This document shows, in pieces, positions 24,735 to 32,380 of a stretch of DNA of 64,000 nucleotides. Made by a program: the position numbers and the translations under genes. The DNA is from DASSFG01 sp035547915 (GTDB taxonomy: Bacteria > Planctomycetota > Planctomycetia > Pirellulales > JAICIG01). The notes under the pieces were generated by a model. It was not told where the DNA came from. It searched no databases and saw only the letters and a program-made list of their open reading frames with translations. Where the stretch lies: positions 17,833 through 81,832 of the forward strand of contig DASZTS010000113.1 in the NCBI GenBank assembly GCA_035547915.1, written 5' to 3'. Each line of letters opens with the position of its first letter. The stretch's first letter is position 1.

Positions 24735-26116
24735 GCCGCGGCCCTCTGCTGTTTGGCGGTGTGCGAAAGTCCCAGGCGTCGCGCGAGGGCCGAATCGAAA
24801 CGGCCTTCGGGATCGAACGCTGCCTTGATGCGTCGGAATTCGTCGGCCCGCGGGTACATGGCCTCGAATGAGTGCCGAGCGAGCCGCACGTCTTTCGCCA
24901 GATAAACTCGTCCGCCGTGCTCGATCACGACCCGGTCCAACTCATCGAGCAATCCCATGACGGCGGGCCCCGTGTTGGGCAGATCGACCGCGAGCGTCGA
25001 ACCGGCCATGGGGAACGACAGTAATCCGTCGTTGGCGGGGCCGAACGTTTTGAGTACCGCCAGGAACGAAGCTTGGCGCGAAGCGGCCAGCCCTTCCAGC
25101 AGCGCTATGAGGCCGCTCCGGCTGGTCTGCGCCGGGAAGGCTGCCTGATACTGCAAAAAGCCGCGGCGGCCGTAGATGCGGTTCCAGTGTGCGACGGCGT
25201 CGAGAGGGTAAAAGAACGTGTCGTAATCGACCACCGCGCGGCGGTCGCCGTGCCGGTGGTAGTACAGCGTGTTGAAGGCCCTCACGCTCCACGAGTTGAG
25301 TACGAAATTCGGCAGGAAGCAGGGTACGCGTTTGTGGCGGCGTGGCGGCGTGGCCAACGGCTCCGTCACGTGCGGCACCTCGTCGGCCGGCGCGTGATTG
25401 CCGCGCATCAACACCGAGCGGCCCAGCGAACGGCCGCGAGACAGGCAGTCGATCCAGGCCACCGAGTAGTCGTAGCCGGCGTCTCCTTCGGCGAAGGCGG
25501 TGAGCGATTCGTCCAGGTCGGCCGTGCGGCGGTAGTCGACGTTCACGTAGGCCGAACCCACCCGCCGCAGGCGAAACCGCGCATCGACGATCGCGCCGGT
25601 CAGCCCCATGCCTCCGAGCGTGGCCCAGAACAGTTGCGGATTGACCTCGCGCGAGCAACGCAAGGTTTCGCCCGAGGCGGTCAGCAGGCGGAAGTCGATC
25701 AGGCAGCCGGCGAACGACCCGTCGACGTGATGGTTCTTACCATGCAGGTCGGCGGCAATCGCGCCCCCCACGGTCACGTACTTGGTTCCCGGCGTCACCG
25801 CGGGAAAGAAGCCGCGCGGCAGACCAACGCGAATCAGCTCCTCGAACGTGACCCCCGCCTCGCATTCGACGATGCCTCGGACTTCGTCGAAGGCCAAAAA
25901 CCGATTGAGGCGCAGATGAGAAACGACGCCGTCGGCATTGACCGCGGCATCGCCGTAACTGCGACCCAACCCGCGTGAGATGAACGAACCCTCGCCCGCG
26001 CGGACCGCGTCGCACAGTTCGCCGACGCGTTCCGGCCGGAAGACGCGCGAGCGCTCGCCCGCCATGTTGCCCCACCCGCTGAGATGTTGTTCTGCTTCTT
26101 TGATGAGTCCTATCAT
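24731..26116 (-). CDS. DprE1-like FAD-dependent prenyl-phosphoryl ribose oxidase
   Basis: A 461-residue vanillyl-alcohol-oxidase-type flavoprotein. FAD motifs RGLGRSYGD (residues 48-56) and GGAIAADLHGKNHH (117-130) closely match mycobacterial DprE1, which oxidises the 2-hydroxyl of decaprenyl-phosphoryl ribose. The catalytic lysine is in YLAKDV (K408). The position equivalent to the benzothiazinone-binding Cys387 of M. tuberculosis DprE1 aligns with A376 in GSTLAVDLP, if my remembered alignment is right. It is coupled to the SDR (ATGA overlap) and lies 105 bases after the HAD-UbiA gene. Together they predict prenyl-phosphoryl pentofuranose donor synthesis for a surface glycan. Confidence 0.87.
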   Translation of the reverse strand: MIGLIKEAEQHLSGWGNMAGERSRVFRPERVGELCDAVRAGEGSFISRGLGRSYGDAAVNADGVVSHLRLNRFLAFDEVRGIVECEAGVTFEELIRVGLPRGFFPAVTPGTKYVTVGGAIAADLHGKNHHVDGSFAGCLIDFRLLTASGETLRCSREVNPQLFWATLGGMGLTGAIVDARFRLRRVGSAYVNVDYRRTADLDESLTAFAEGDAGYDYSVAWIDCLSRGRSLGRSVLMRGNHAPADEVPHVTEPLATPPRRHKRVPCFLPNFVLNSWSVRAFNTLYYHRHGDRRAVVDYDTFFYPLDAVAHWNRIYGRRGFLQYQAAFPAQTSRSGLIALLEGLAASRQASFLAVLKTFGPANDGLLSFPMAGSTLAVDLPNTGPAVMGLLDELDRVVIEHGGRVYLAKDVRLARHSFEAMYPRADEFRRIKAAFDPEGRFDSALARRLGLSHTAKQQRAAA

Positions 26117-26221
26117 TAGACCATTTCGTTCTGGCCGGCGCGGGCGAGCGTGCCCGGACCGTAAGCGTTGTGACCGAGGCCGCGTATCATCGCACCGCCT
26201 TCCTGGAAGGGCGCGTGACCG

Positions 26222-27715
26222 TCAGTGGGCCGCAAGCAGCACCGTCGTCGCCGTCGCGGCGATGACCGCCAGGCTGGTGCGGTCCTTGAGCGCAAATGCG
26301 ACGGGGTCGTAGTTTACTTCTCGCCGCCGGGCCAACAGCCAGAAGCGGGTGATCCAATACAACAAGAGCGGACAGACGAACCACAAGATCTCGCGCTGGC
26401 GATAGAACTGGGCGACCGCTTCGCTGTCGATGTACAGACAGAATACGAGCACCGCCAGGTAGCCGCTGGTGGGTCCGATCTGTTCGAGAAGTTGTGCGTC
26501 GTCGGCGCAATAGCCGCGGCCAGGCAGCGTCGGCTGCGACGATCCGCCGCCGCGCCGCAGTTCGATGTAGCGCTTGCCCAAGGCCAGGCTAAGGAAAAAG
26601 AACATTGCGAAGGCCAGCAACCACGGCGAAACCGGCACGCTCACGGCGGCGGCGCCGGCCGCGATGCGCAATGTGTAGAGTCCGGCCAATACGATCACGT
26701 CGATCACGACCCGCTTTTTCAGCGACAGCGAATAGGCCGTGGTTGTGAACAGGTAGGTTACCAACCACCCGGTGAAGAGCCAAGGCAGAGAGCAGATCGA
26801 TAGCGACAGCGAGGCGGTTGCCGCGCAGACGGCCAAGACGAGGCCGTGGGGAATCGACAGGTCTCCGGCGGCGAACGGCCGGCGGCGCTTGGTCGGGTGC
26901 CGGCGGTCCGACTCGATGTCGAGCAGGTCGTTGACGATGTAGATCGCCGAGGCCGCGGCCGAAAAAGCGGCCATGCCCAGCACCGCCAGCCCGAGCTTGA
27001 TCACGTCGTTCCATTGATGGGCCAGGAACAACGGCAAGAACAGCAACAGGTTCTTGACCCACTGGTGAGGCCGCAGCGCGGCCACGAGCGGCTTGATGCG
27101 GTCGCGCCGCGGCACGACCACTCGGGCTTGAAAACAGGCTGTTTGGACGGATCTCCACAACCGGGGCGCGGGGCCCACGACGCAGGCCTCGCCGGCGGCC
27201 TGCCACAGCGGCAAGTCAGCCCGCGAATCGCCCCAATAGGCGAACTGGGCGCCACCCACTTGGCGACGAATGGCCGCCAGCTTGTTGGCTCCAGAACAGT
27301 TGATCGAGCCGTCGCTGGCAACGACTTCGTCGAACAGGCCCAGATGGTCGGCCACCTCGGCCGCGATTCGCTTGTCGGCCGCGGTGGCGAGCAGTAGCGT
27401 CCTGCCCGACGATTTGAGTTCGCGTAGCGGCTCGAGCACCTCGGGCCGGTAAGGAAGGAGTGCCGCATTCGGCACCACGCGGGCCGCCAACTGCCGCTTG
27501 AAGTAGGCCTTGCCTCGGCACACCCAGACGACCGCCCAAAGCAGTTCCCAGGGGCGCGACTTGGCCAGCAGCAGCAACGACTCCCACAAGGTATCCGTCT
27601 GGACCAGAGTGCCGTCCAGATCGACGCAGACGACGTCCGACGGGGGCGACGAAAGGACCCTCGTCACAACCCTTCTTGCGCGTTCAGACGGCTCAAAATG
27701 CGGTCGAGGGAGCAT
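26222..27715 (-). CDS. HAD phosphatase-UbiA prenyltransferase fusion
   Basis: A 497-residue two-domain protein. Residues about 25-205 form a HAD domain: VCVDLDGTLVQTD with D32/D34, KSSGRTLLLATAADKR (Thr and Lys motifs), YWGDSRADLPLW with D163/D167. Residues about 210-497 are a UbiA-type membrane prenyltransferase with some eight helices and the Asp-rich motif NDLLDIESDRRHPTKRRRP (N262, D263, D266, D270). In mycobacteria a UbiA protein transfers 5-phosphoribose to decaprenyl phosphate and a separate phosphatase removes the 5-phosphate; here both may lie in one polypeptide. It lies upstream of the DprE1- and DprE2-like genes in the same direction. Confidence 0.85.
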   Translation of the reverse strand: MLPRPHFEPSERARRVVTRVLSSPPSDVVCVDLDGTLVQTDTLWESLLLLAKSRPWELLWAVVWVCRGKAYFKRQLAARVVPNAALLPYRPEVLEPLRELKSSGRTLLLATAADKRIAAEVADHLGLFDEVVASDGSINCSGANKLAAIRRQVGGAQFAYWGDSRADLPLWQAAGEACVVGPAPRLWRSVQTACFQARVVVPRRDRIKPLVAALRPHQWVKNLLLFLPLFLAHQWNDVIKLGLAVLGMAAFSAAASAIYIVNDLLDIESDRRHPTKRRRPFAAGDLSIPHGLVLAVCAATASLSLSICSLPWLFTGWLVTYLFTTTAYSLSLKKRVVIDVIVLAGLYTLRIAAGAAAVSVPVSPWLLAFAMFFFLSLALGKRYIELRRGGGSSQPTLPGRGYCADDAQLLEQIGPTSGYLAVLVFCLYIDSEAVAQFYRQREILWFVCPLLLYWITRFWLLARRREVNYDPVAFALKDRTSLAVIAATATTVLLAAH

Positions 27716-27885
27716 CCGTGCCCGGTTCCTATCAGTATCCCCTGAAAGACGCGGCGGACTTATAGCTCTCTTTCGCAGGGCTGGTCAAGCTCGCTTCGCG
27801 GATGATAACGTAGATTGGGGCGTCTACGTCTTGGTCGCGAAGCCAAGGCCGCCAAAACAGACTCTGTCGGGTTGCGGGCGACGGC

Positions 27886-29457
27886 GTGCGCGAGATTTTC
27901 AAGGAGACCTTACTGCGGTTGGCCGGCCTGGTCGCCATCTCGGCCACGTTGGTCTGCGGTTGCCAGGCCGCCGACGACCCAGTCGCCGCCCGGGCGATCA
28001 AGGCCGAGCCGGAACGAAAGCCCGCTGCGATACCCAAGCCGCCCGATAATGTCACAAAACCAGGTCGTGCAGGGACTCAGGCTCGTGCAAAAAAGCCGCC
28101 CGAACCGCCGGCGGCGCCTCGCGTTGCGGCGCCCACCGGATCGCCGACCCGAACGGCGAAACCGAGTGAGAAACCGGCTGGCCGACCAGCGGGCTCTTCG
28201 CTCCCACCGGTCGACGAAGACCGTATCGCGGCCCACAACATCCGCAAAATCGAGGGGCGAGAGCTCACCCTCTATACCGATCTGCCGTCCGATGCCGAGA
28301 TCGATGGCCTGCCGGAGGTGTTCAGCTTGGCCCTGCCCGAGTGGGCCGCCTATTTTCACATCGACGCCGACAATCTGGCGGGCTGGCGGGTGCGCGGTTG
28401 CTTGATAAAGGACCGCGAACGGTTCGTCGCGGCAGGTTTGCTCCCCGCAGGCTTACAGTTTGTGAACGGCTTTACGCGGGGTGACGAAATCTGGTGGTAC
28501 GAGCAGGAGTCGGCCTATTATCGTCGCCACCTCATGCTGCACGAGGGCACCCACTCGCTGATGTTCGGGCATTTCGGCACGTGCGGCCCGCCTTGGTATA
28601 TGGAAGCGATGGCCGAACTGTTGGGTACGCATCAGCTCAAGGACGGCCGGCTCACGCTCGGCGCATTTCCGGCCGACCGAGACCTTGTGCCCATTTGGGG
28701 CCGCATCCGCATCGTGCGCGAGGCGGTCCGGGACGGACGACCTCTCTCGGTCGGCGAGATTCTGGCCTTCCCGACGGATGCCTACTTGCAAAACGACACC
28801 TACGGTTGGTGTTGGGCAATCGCCGCCTTTCTCGACGGGCATCCCCGCTATCGCGAGCGGTTTCGGAAACTGCCGACCGTGCTCCACGACACGGATTTCA
28901 ATGGCCATTTCCGCAGGTCGTTTGCCGACGATCGGGCCACGCTGAACGTGGAATGGCGGGCGTTCATCCACGAGGTCGACTATGGCTACGACCTGGTTCG
29001 CAACGCCATCGAGCTGAAACCCAGCCGACCACCACGCGCCAGCGGTGATAAGGTCACCGTCGCGGCCGACCGCGGCTGGCAATCGACCGGACTGCGCCTA
29101 TCGGCCGACACGACCTATCAGCTCCAAGCGACCGGCCGCTATCAGGTGGCCGCCGAGCCGAAGATCTGGTGGTGTGAGCCAGGAGGCGTGACCGTACGTT
29201 ATTATCGCGGCCGACCGCTCGGCATTTTGTTAGCTATGATCTTGCCCGATGCGGAGGAGGACGGAGGCGCTTCCTGGCCCGAGCCGGTGGCGATCGGCCA
29301 GAGCGGCCAACTCACCGTCGACGCACCCGGCACGCTCTATCTGCGGATCAACGATTCGCCGGCGGAGCTCGCCGACAATGCCGGCTCGCTGTCGGTCGAC
29401 ATTCGGACGAGTCGCGACGAACGTCCTCAGAAATCAAGGAAAGCACCCGCCAAGTGA
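27886..29457 (+). CDS. secreted zinc metallopeptidase-like lipoprotein
   Basis: A 523-residue exported protein from the GTG at 27886: signal with lipobox LVCGC (C26), a Pro/Lys-rich linker (to about residue 105), then a catalytic-type domain with H219-E-G-T-H223 (HLMLHEGTHSLMF) and a downstream WYMEAMAELLG whose E240 or E244 can be the third zinc ligand, the gluzincin arrangement. A C-terminal region (about residues 390-505) is beta-rich and resembles carbohydrate-binding domains (RLSADTTYQLQATGRYQVAA). It is likely a cell-surface peptidase or wall-modifying enzyme of unknown substrate. Its stop codon overlaps the GTG start of the LutA gene. Confidence 0.78.
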   Translation: MREIFKETLLRLAGLVAISATLVCGCQAADDPVAARAIKAEPERKPAAIPKPPDNVTKPGRAGTQARAKKPPEPPAAPRVAAPTGSPTRTAKPSEKPAGRPAGSSLPPVDEDRIAAHNIRKIEGRELTLYTDLPSDAEIDGLPEVFSLALPEWAAYFHIDADNLAGWRVRGCLIKDRERFVAAGLLPAGLQFVNGFTRGDEIWWYEQESAYYRRHLMLHEGTHSLMFGHFGTCGPPWYMEAMAELLGTHQLKDGRLTLGAFPADRDLVPIWGRIRIVREAVRDGRPLSVGEILAFPTDAYLQNDTYGWCWAIAAFLDGHPRYRERFRKLPTVLHDTDFNGHFRRSFADDRATLNVEWRAFIHEVDYGYDLVRNAIELKPSRPPRASGDKVTVAADRGWQSTGLRLSADTTYQLQATGRYQVAAEPKIWWCEPGGVTVRYYRGRPLGILLAMILPDAEEDGGASWPEPVAIGQSGQLTVDAPGTLYLRINDSPAELADNAGSLSVDIRTSRDERPQKSRKAPAK

Positions 29458-30227
29458 CGTCGAACGAAGCCCGGCCGCGCGTCGGCCTGTTCATTCCGTG
29501 CTATATCGACCAGTTGTTCCCACATGTGGGACTGGCGACCGTCGAACTGCTCGAACGGCTCGGCGTGGAAGTCGAGTTCCCGCCGGCACAGACGTGCTGC
29601 GGCCAACCGATGGCCAACACCGGCTGCACCGATGCCGCCCGCCCGCTGGCCAAACAATTCTTCGAAATCTTCAAGTGCTACGACCGCGTCGTCTGCCCGT
29701 CGGGGAGCTGTGTGGCGATGGTGCGACACCATTACGACGAATATCTGGCCGACGAACCGGGCTTCGACGAATGGAAACATAATACACTTGAGCTGTGCGA
29801 GTTCCTTCACGACGTGCTCGGGCTGCGCCAACTGGAAGGAAGCTTTCCGCATCGCGTCGGCTTGCATCAAAGTTGCCACGGGCTGCGCGAGCTGCGTCTG
29901 GCCAACGCCAGTGAGCTGGTGGCGGAAGGATACGACAAGGTGAAACCGTTCCTCGCCTCACTCGACGGCCTCACGCTCACCACGTTGCAGCGGCCCGACG
30001 AATGCTGCGGATTCGGCGGCACGTTCGCCGTCAGCGAAGAGGCCGTCTCGTGCATGATGGGCCTCGACCGGATCCACGACCACGAACAGGCGGGTACGGA
30101 GGTACTGACGGCCACCGACATGTCATGCCTCATGCACCTCGACGGACTGATCCGCCGGCAGCGGAAACCGCTGCGCGTGATGCACGTGGCCGAGATTCTC
30201 GCCGTGGCGACGCGCGGTCCCTCGTAG
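29454..30227 (+). CDS. lutA: LutA/LldE-type Fe-S protein (CCG domain)
   Basis: A 257-residue protein with two cysteine-rich CCG modules: AQTCCGQPMANTGC near residue 50 and RPDECCGFGGTFAV near residue 185, plus CPSGSCVAMVRHH and HQSCHGLRELRLAN. These are the Fe-S cluster-binding signatures of LutA/LldE, a subunit of the LutABC L-lactate oxidase complex (lactate to pyruvate). The start is a GTG overlapping the previous stop (GTGA). The usual LutB and LutC genes are not adjacent, so either they are elsewhere or this is a standalone member. A lactate permease gene (lctP) lies about 10 kb upstream. Confidence 0.9.
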   Translation: MTSNEARPRVGLFIPCYIDQLFPHVGLATVELLERLGVEVEFPPAQTCCGQPMANTGCTDAARPLAKQFFEIFKCYDRVVCPSGSCVAMVRHHYDEYLADEPGFDEWKHNTLELCEFLHDVLGLRQLEGSFPHRVGLHQSCHGLRELRLANASELVAEGYDKVKPFLASLDGLTLTTLQRPDECCGFGGTFAVSEEAVSCMMGLDRIHDHEQAGTEVLTATDMSCLMHLDGLIRRQRKPLRVMHVAEILAVATRGPS

Positions 30228-30261
30228 GGCGGCGACATTCCATCCGGCACGGCCGAGAGTG

Positions 30262-31698
30262 TCAGCGGCTTGCCTGCAACGCAGCCAGCACCCGTTCGGC
30301 GGCCTGCTCGCCGCTCTGAATGCAGTTGGGAACGCCCACACCGTGATAGGCATTCCCGGCCAAGGCCAAAGTCGGCGACGGTGCGACGAGCCTTTCGATC
30401 CGCTCGACGAGTTGGACGTGCCCCACGTGGTACTGCGGCATGCTCCGCGGCCATCGCACGACGCGACTCCATTCCGGCGGACCTTCTATGCCGACGAGGT
30501 CGGTTAGTTCCGCGGCAGCCATTTCGACAAGCGTGTTGTCGTCCAGATCGAGTTGCTCCGGTCGCTCCGCCCCGCCCAAGAAGACCCGGATCAGCACACG
30601 ATCGTGCGGCGCGCGGCCGTCGAATTTGCTGCTGCTGTAACTGGCCGCCAGAATGTTCCGTCGCTCGACGGCCGGCACGACGAACCCGAATCCGGCCAAT
30701 TCCCGAACCATCTGCTCGCGGCGATACGCAGCGACGACCAGCGCGCAGCCGGCGTACGGAATTCTTTGCAGTTCGCTGGCCAGTGGCGGGTTTATCGGCT
30801 CGACAAGCCCGGCAGCGGCATACGCCGGCAGCGCGAGAATGGCCCCGTCGAAGGAACTCGTTTCATCGGCCGTCGCGACAGACCATCGTTGCCCATCCGC
30901 GGCTAGCCGGATCACAGCCGAACCACGCCGGACGCCATGTTGGTCCAGCCGATTCGTGAGGGCGTCGACCAGACTCGTCATGCCGTCGCGCGGCGCGACG
31001 AACAGTCCGTAACGGGCCCCGCTCGAACCGGCAGCGTCGTCGCCAGACGGCGCTCGCCATGCCCCGCGAGTCAGGCTGCCGCTGGTGCGTTCCATCTCGA
31101 CGAATCGCGGCAGGGCGGCCGCCATACTGAGCTTCTCGGCGTCGGCCGTGTAAATACCGGCGACGAGCGGCTGGACGAGTCGTTCGAACGCTTCGCGTCC
31201 CAACCGCCGCCGCGCAAATGACGCCAAGCTTTCGTCGCCGTCTTCGCGCCGGCGGCGAACGAGCGGTTCGCACAGCAGGCGGAACTTGCCCGGCCAGCTC
31301 AACAACGGCGACGACACCAACGGCCAGAGTCGGCTCGCGCTGAGCAGGTGGAATCCCACGGGCACGGGGAACAGCCGCCCACGGCGGACGACGAACGCCC
31401 GCCGCTGCGATGGGCGCGTGGGCAACAACTGTTCGCCAAGACCGACTCGGCGGCAGAGGTCGATGGCCCAGGGCGTCGTGGTGATGAAGTTGTCCGCGCT
31501 CAACTCGACGAGGAAACCGTCGCGCCGCTCGGTGCCGAGCACACCGCCCAGCCGTTGGCCGGCGTCGAACAACACGACCTGCGCCTGCGGCGCCAGCTCC
31601 GTCAATCGGTGCGCTGCCGCCAGGCCCGTTATGCCGCCTCCCACGACGGCAATGCGCGGGCGAAGAACGTCGGATGCGGAACCAAGACCGTCAGCCAC
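30262..31698 (-). CDS. hemG: protoporphyrinogen/coproporphyrinogen oxidase
   Basis: A 478-residue FAD flavoprotein: dinucleotide-binding RIAVVGGGITGLAAAHRLTE, RLGGVLGTERRDGFLVE, and the C-terminal FAD-side NAYHGVGVPNCIQSGEQAAE. It matches the HemY-type oxygen-dependent protoporphyrinogen IX oxidase that makes protoporphyrin IX (or coproporphyrin III in the coproporphyrin branch); hemG/hemY are both used as symbols. The reading frame starts with GTG at 31698 (no Shine-Dalgarno seen). It lies 34 bases downstream of the Uma2 gene and, with hemDE above it, forms a heme gene block. Confidence 0.9.
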   Translation of the reverse strand: MADGLGSASDVLRPRIAVVGGGITGLAAAHRLTELAPQAQVVLFDAGQRLGGVLGTERRDGFLVELSADNFITTTPWAIDLCRRVGLGEQLLPTRPSQRRAFVVRRGRLFPVPVGFHLLSASRLWPLVSSPLLSWPGKFRLLCEPLVRRRREDGDESLASFARRRLGREAFERLVQPLVAGIYTADAEKLSMAAALPRFVEMERTSGSLTRGAWRAPSGDDAAGSSGARYGLFVAPRDGMTSLVDALTNRLDQHGVRRGSAVIRLAADGQRWSVATADETSSFDGAILALPAYAAAGLVEPINPPLASELQRIPYAGCALVVAAYRREQMVRELAGFGFVVPAVERRNILAASYSSSKFDGRAPHDRVLIRVFLGGAERPEQLDLDDNTLVEMAAAELTDLVGIEGPPEWSRVVRWPRSMPQYHVGHVQLVERIERLVAPSPTLALAGNAYHGVGVPNCIQSGEQAAERVLAALQASR

Positions 31699-31731
31699 GA
31701 ATCACACGATGGACAGGAGGAACTTGCCCGT

Positions 31732-32286
31732 TCATCCGAACAACAGGCCGACGCGCAAGAGACACTCGGGAAACAACAGCGGCCGGAGTTCATCGCCCGC
31801 GTGGTAGGTTTGTAGCGACTGATAGCGCCCGTCCTGCGGATCTCGATGAACCTCGACGCAGTTGTCAATCAGGTTCACGATCCAGTAGTCGGGAATGTCG
31901 GCCGCCGCATAAAGCTCGGCCTTCTCACCTCGGTCAAAATCGAGTGTCGATTCGGCCACTTCGATGACGAGGAAGACCTCGTCGCCGCCAAGCGGTGTCG
32001 CATCGTGGCCGATCCACGACATATCGGGCTGCGGCGCGCTTTGCTGGCGAGGAAGGCGAATCGGGCTCTGCACCTGCACGATCATTCTTTGCCGCAGGTC
32101 TGGCGTGCTCTGCGCCATCACCCATTGGTTCATCAGAGCATTCACGGCGTGTCGATGGCGATCGCCGATAGGGCTCATTTCACGCAATTCACCAAAAATC
32201 AGCTCGATGCGCCGATCGGGATCGAAGACCGCGGCGTCGATCATGCGATCGTATTCGTCGAGCGTAAATCTCGCTTGCGTGCTCAT
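31732..32286 (-). CDS. Uma2 family endonuclease (DUF820)
   Basis: A 184-residue PD-(D/E)xK nuclease-like protein: FTLDEYDRMIDAAVFDPDRR, IELIFGELREMSPIGDRH, APQPDMSWIG with catalytic Asp, FLVIEVAESTLDFDRGEKA with the E-x-K-type active site (E-V-A-E, K after it) and YAAADIPDYWIVNLIDNCVE. Planctomycetes and cyanobacteria carry many Uma2 copies of unknown target. It sits between hemDE and the hemG-type gene on the same strand (94 and 34 bases), an unusual place that may reflect insertion into a heme operon. Confidence 0.9.
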   Translation of the reverse strand: MSTQARFTLDEYDRMIDAAVFDPDRRIELIFGELREMSPIGDRHRHAVNALMNQWVMAQSTPDLRQRMIVQVQSPIRLPRQQSAPQPDMSWIGHDATPLGGDEVFLVIEVAESTLDFDRGEKAELYAAADIPDYWIVNLIDNCVEVHRDPQDGRYQSLQTYHAGDELRPLLFPECLLRVGLLFG

Positions 32287-32380
32287 GGACGCTCCGAAAC
32301 GTCATGGATCAATCGGTCCACCTCATTATACATCGACCATGAGGACGATTTTCGAGACCGTGCGGAGCAAGCTCGACCTC

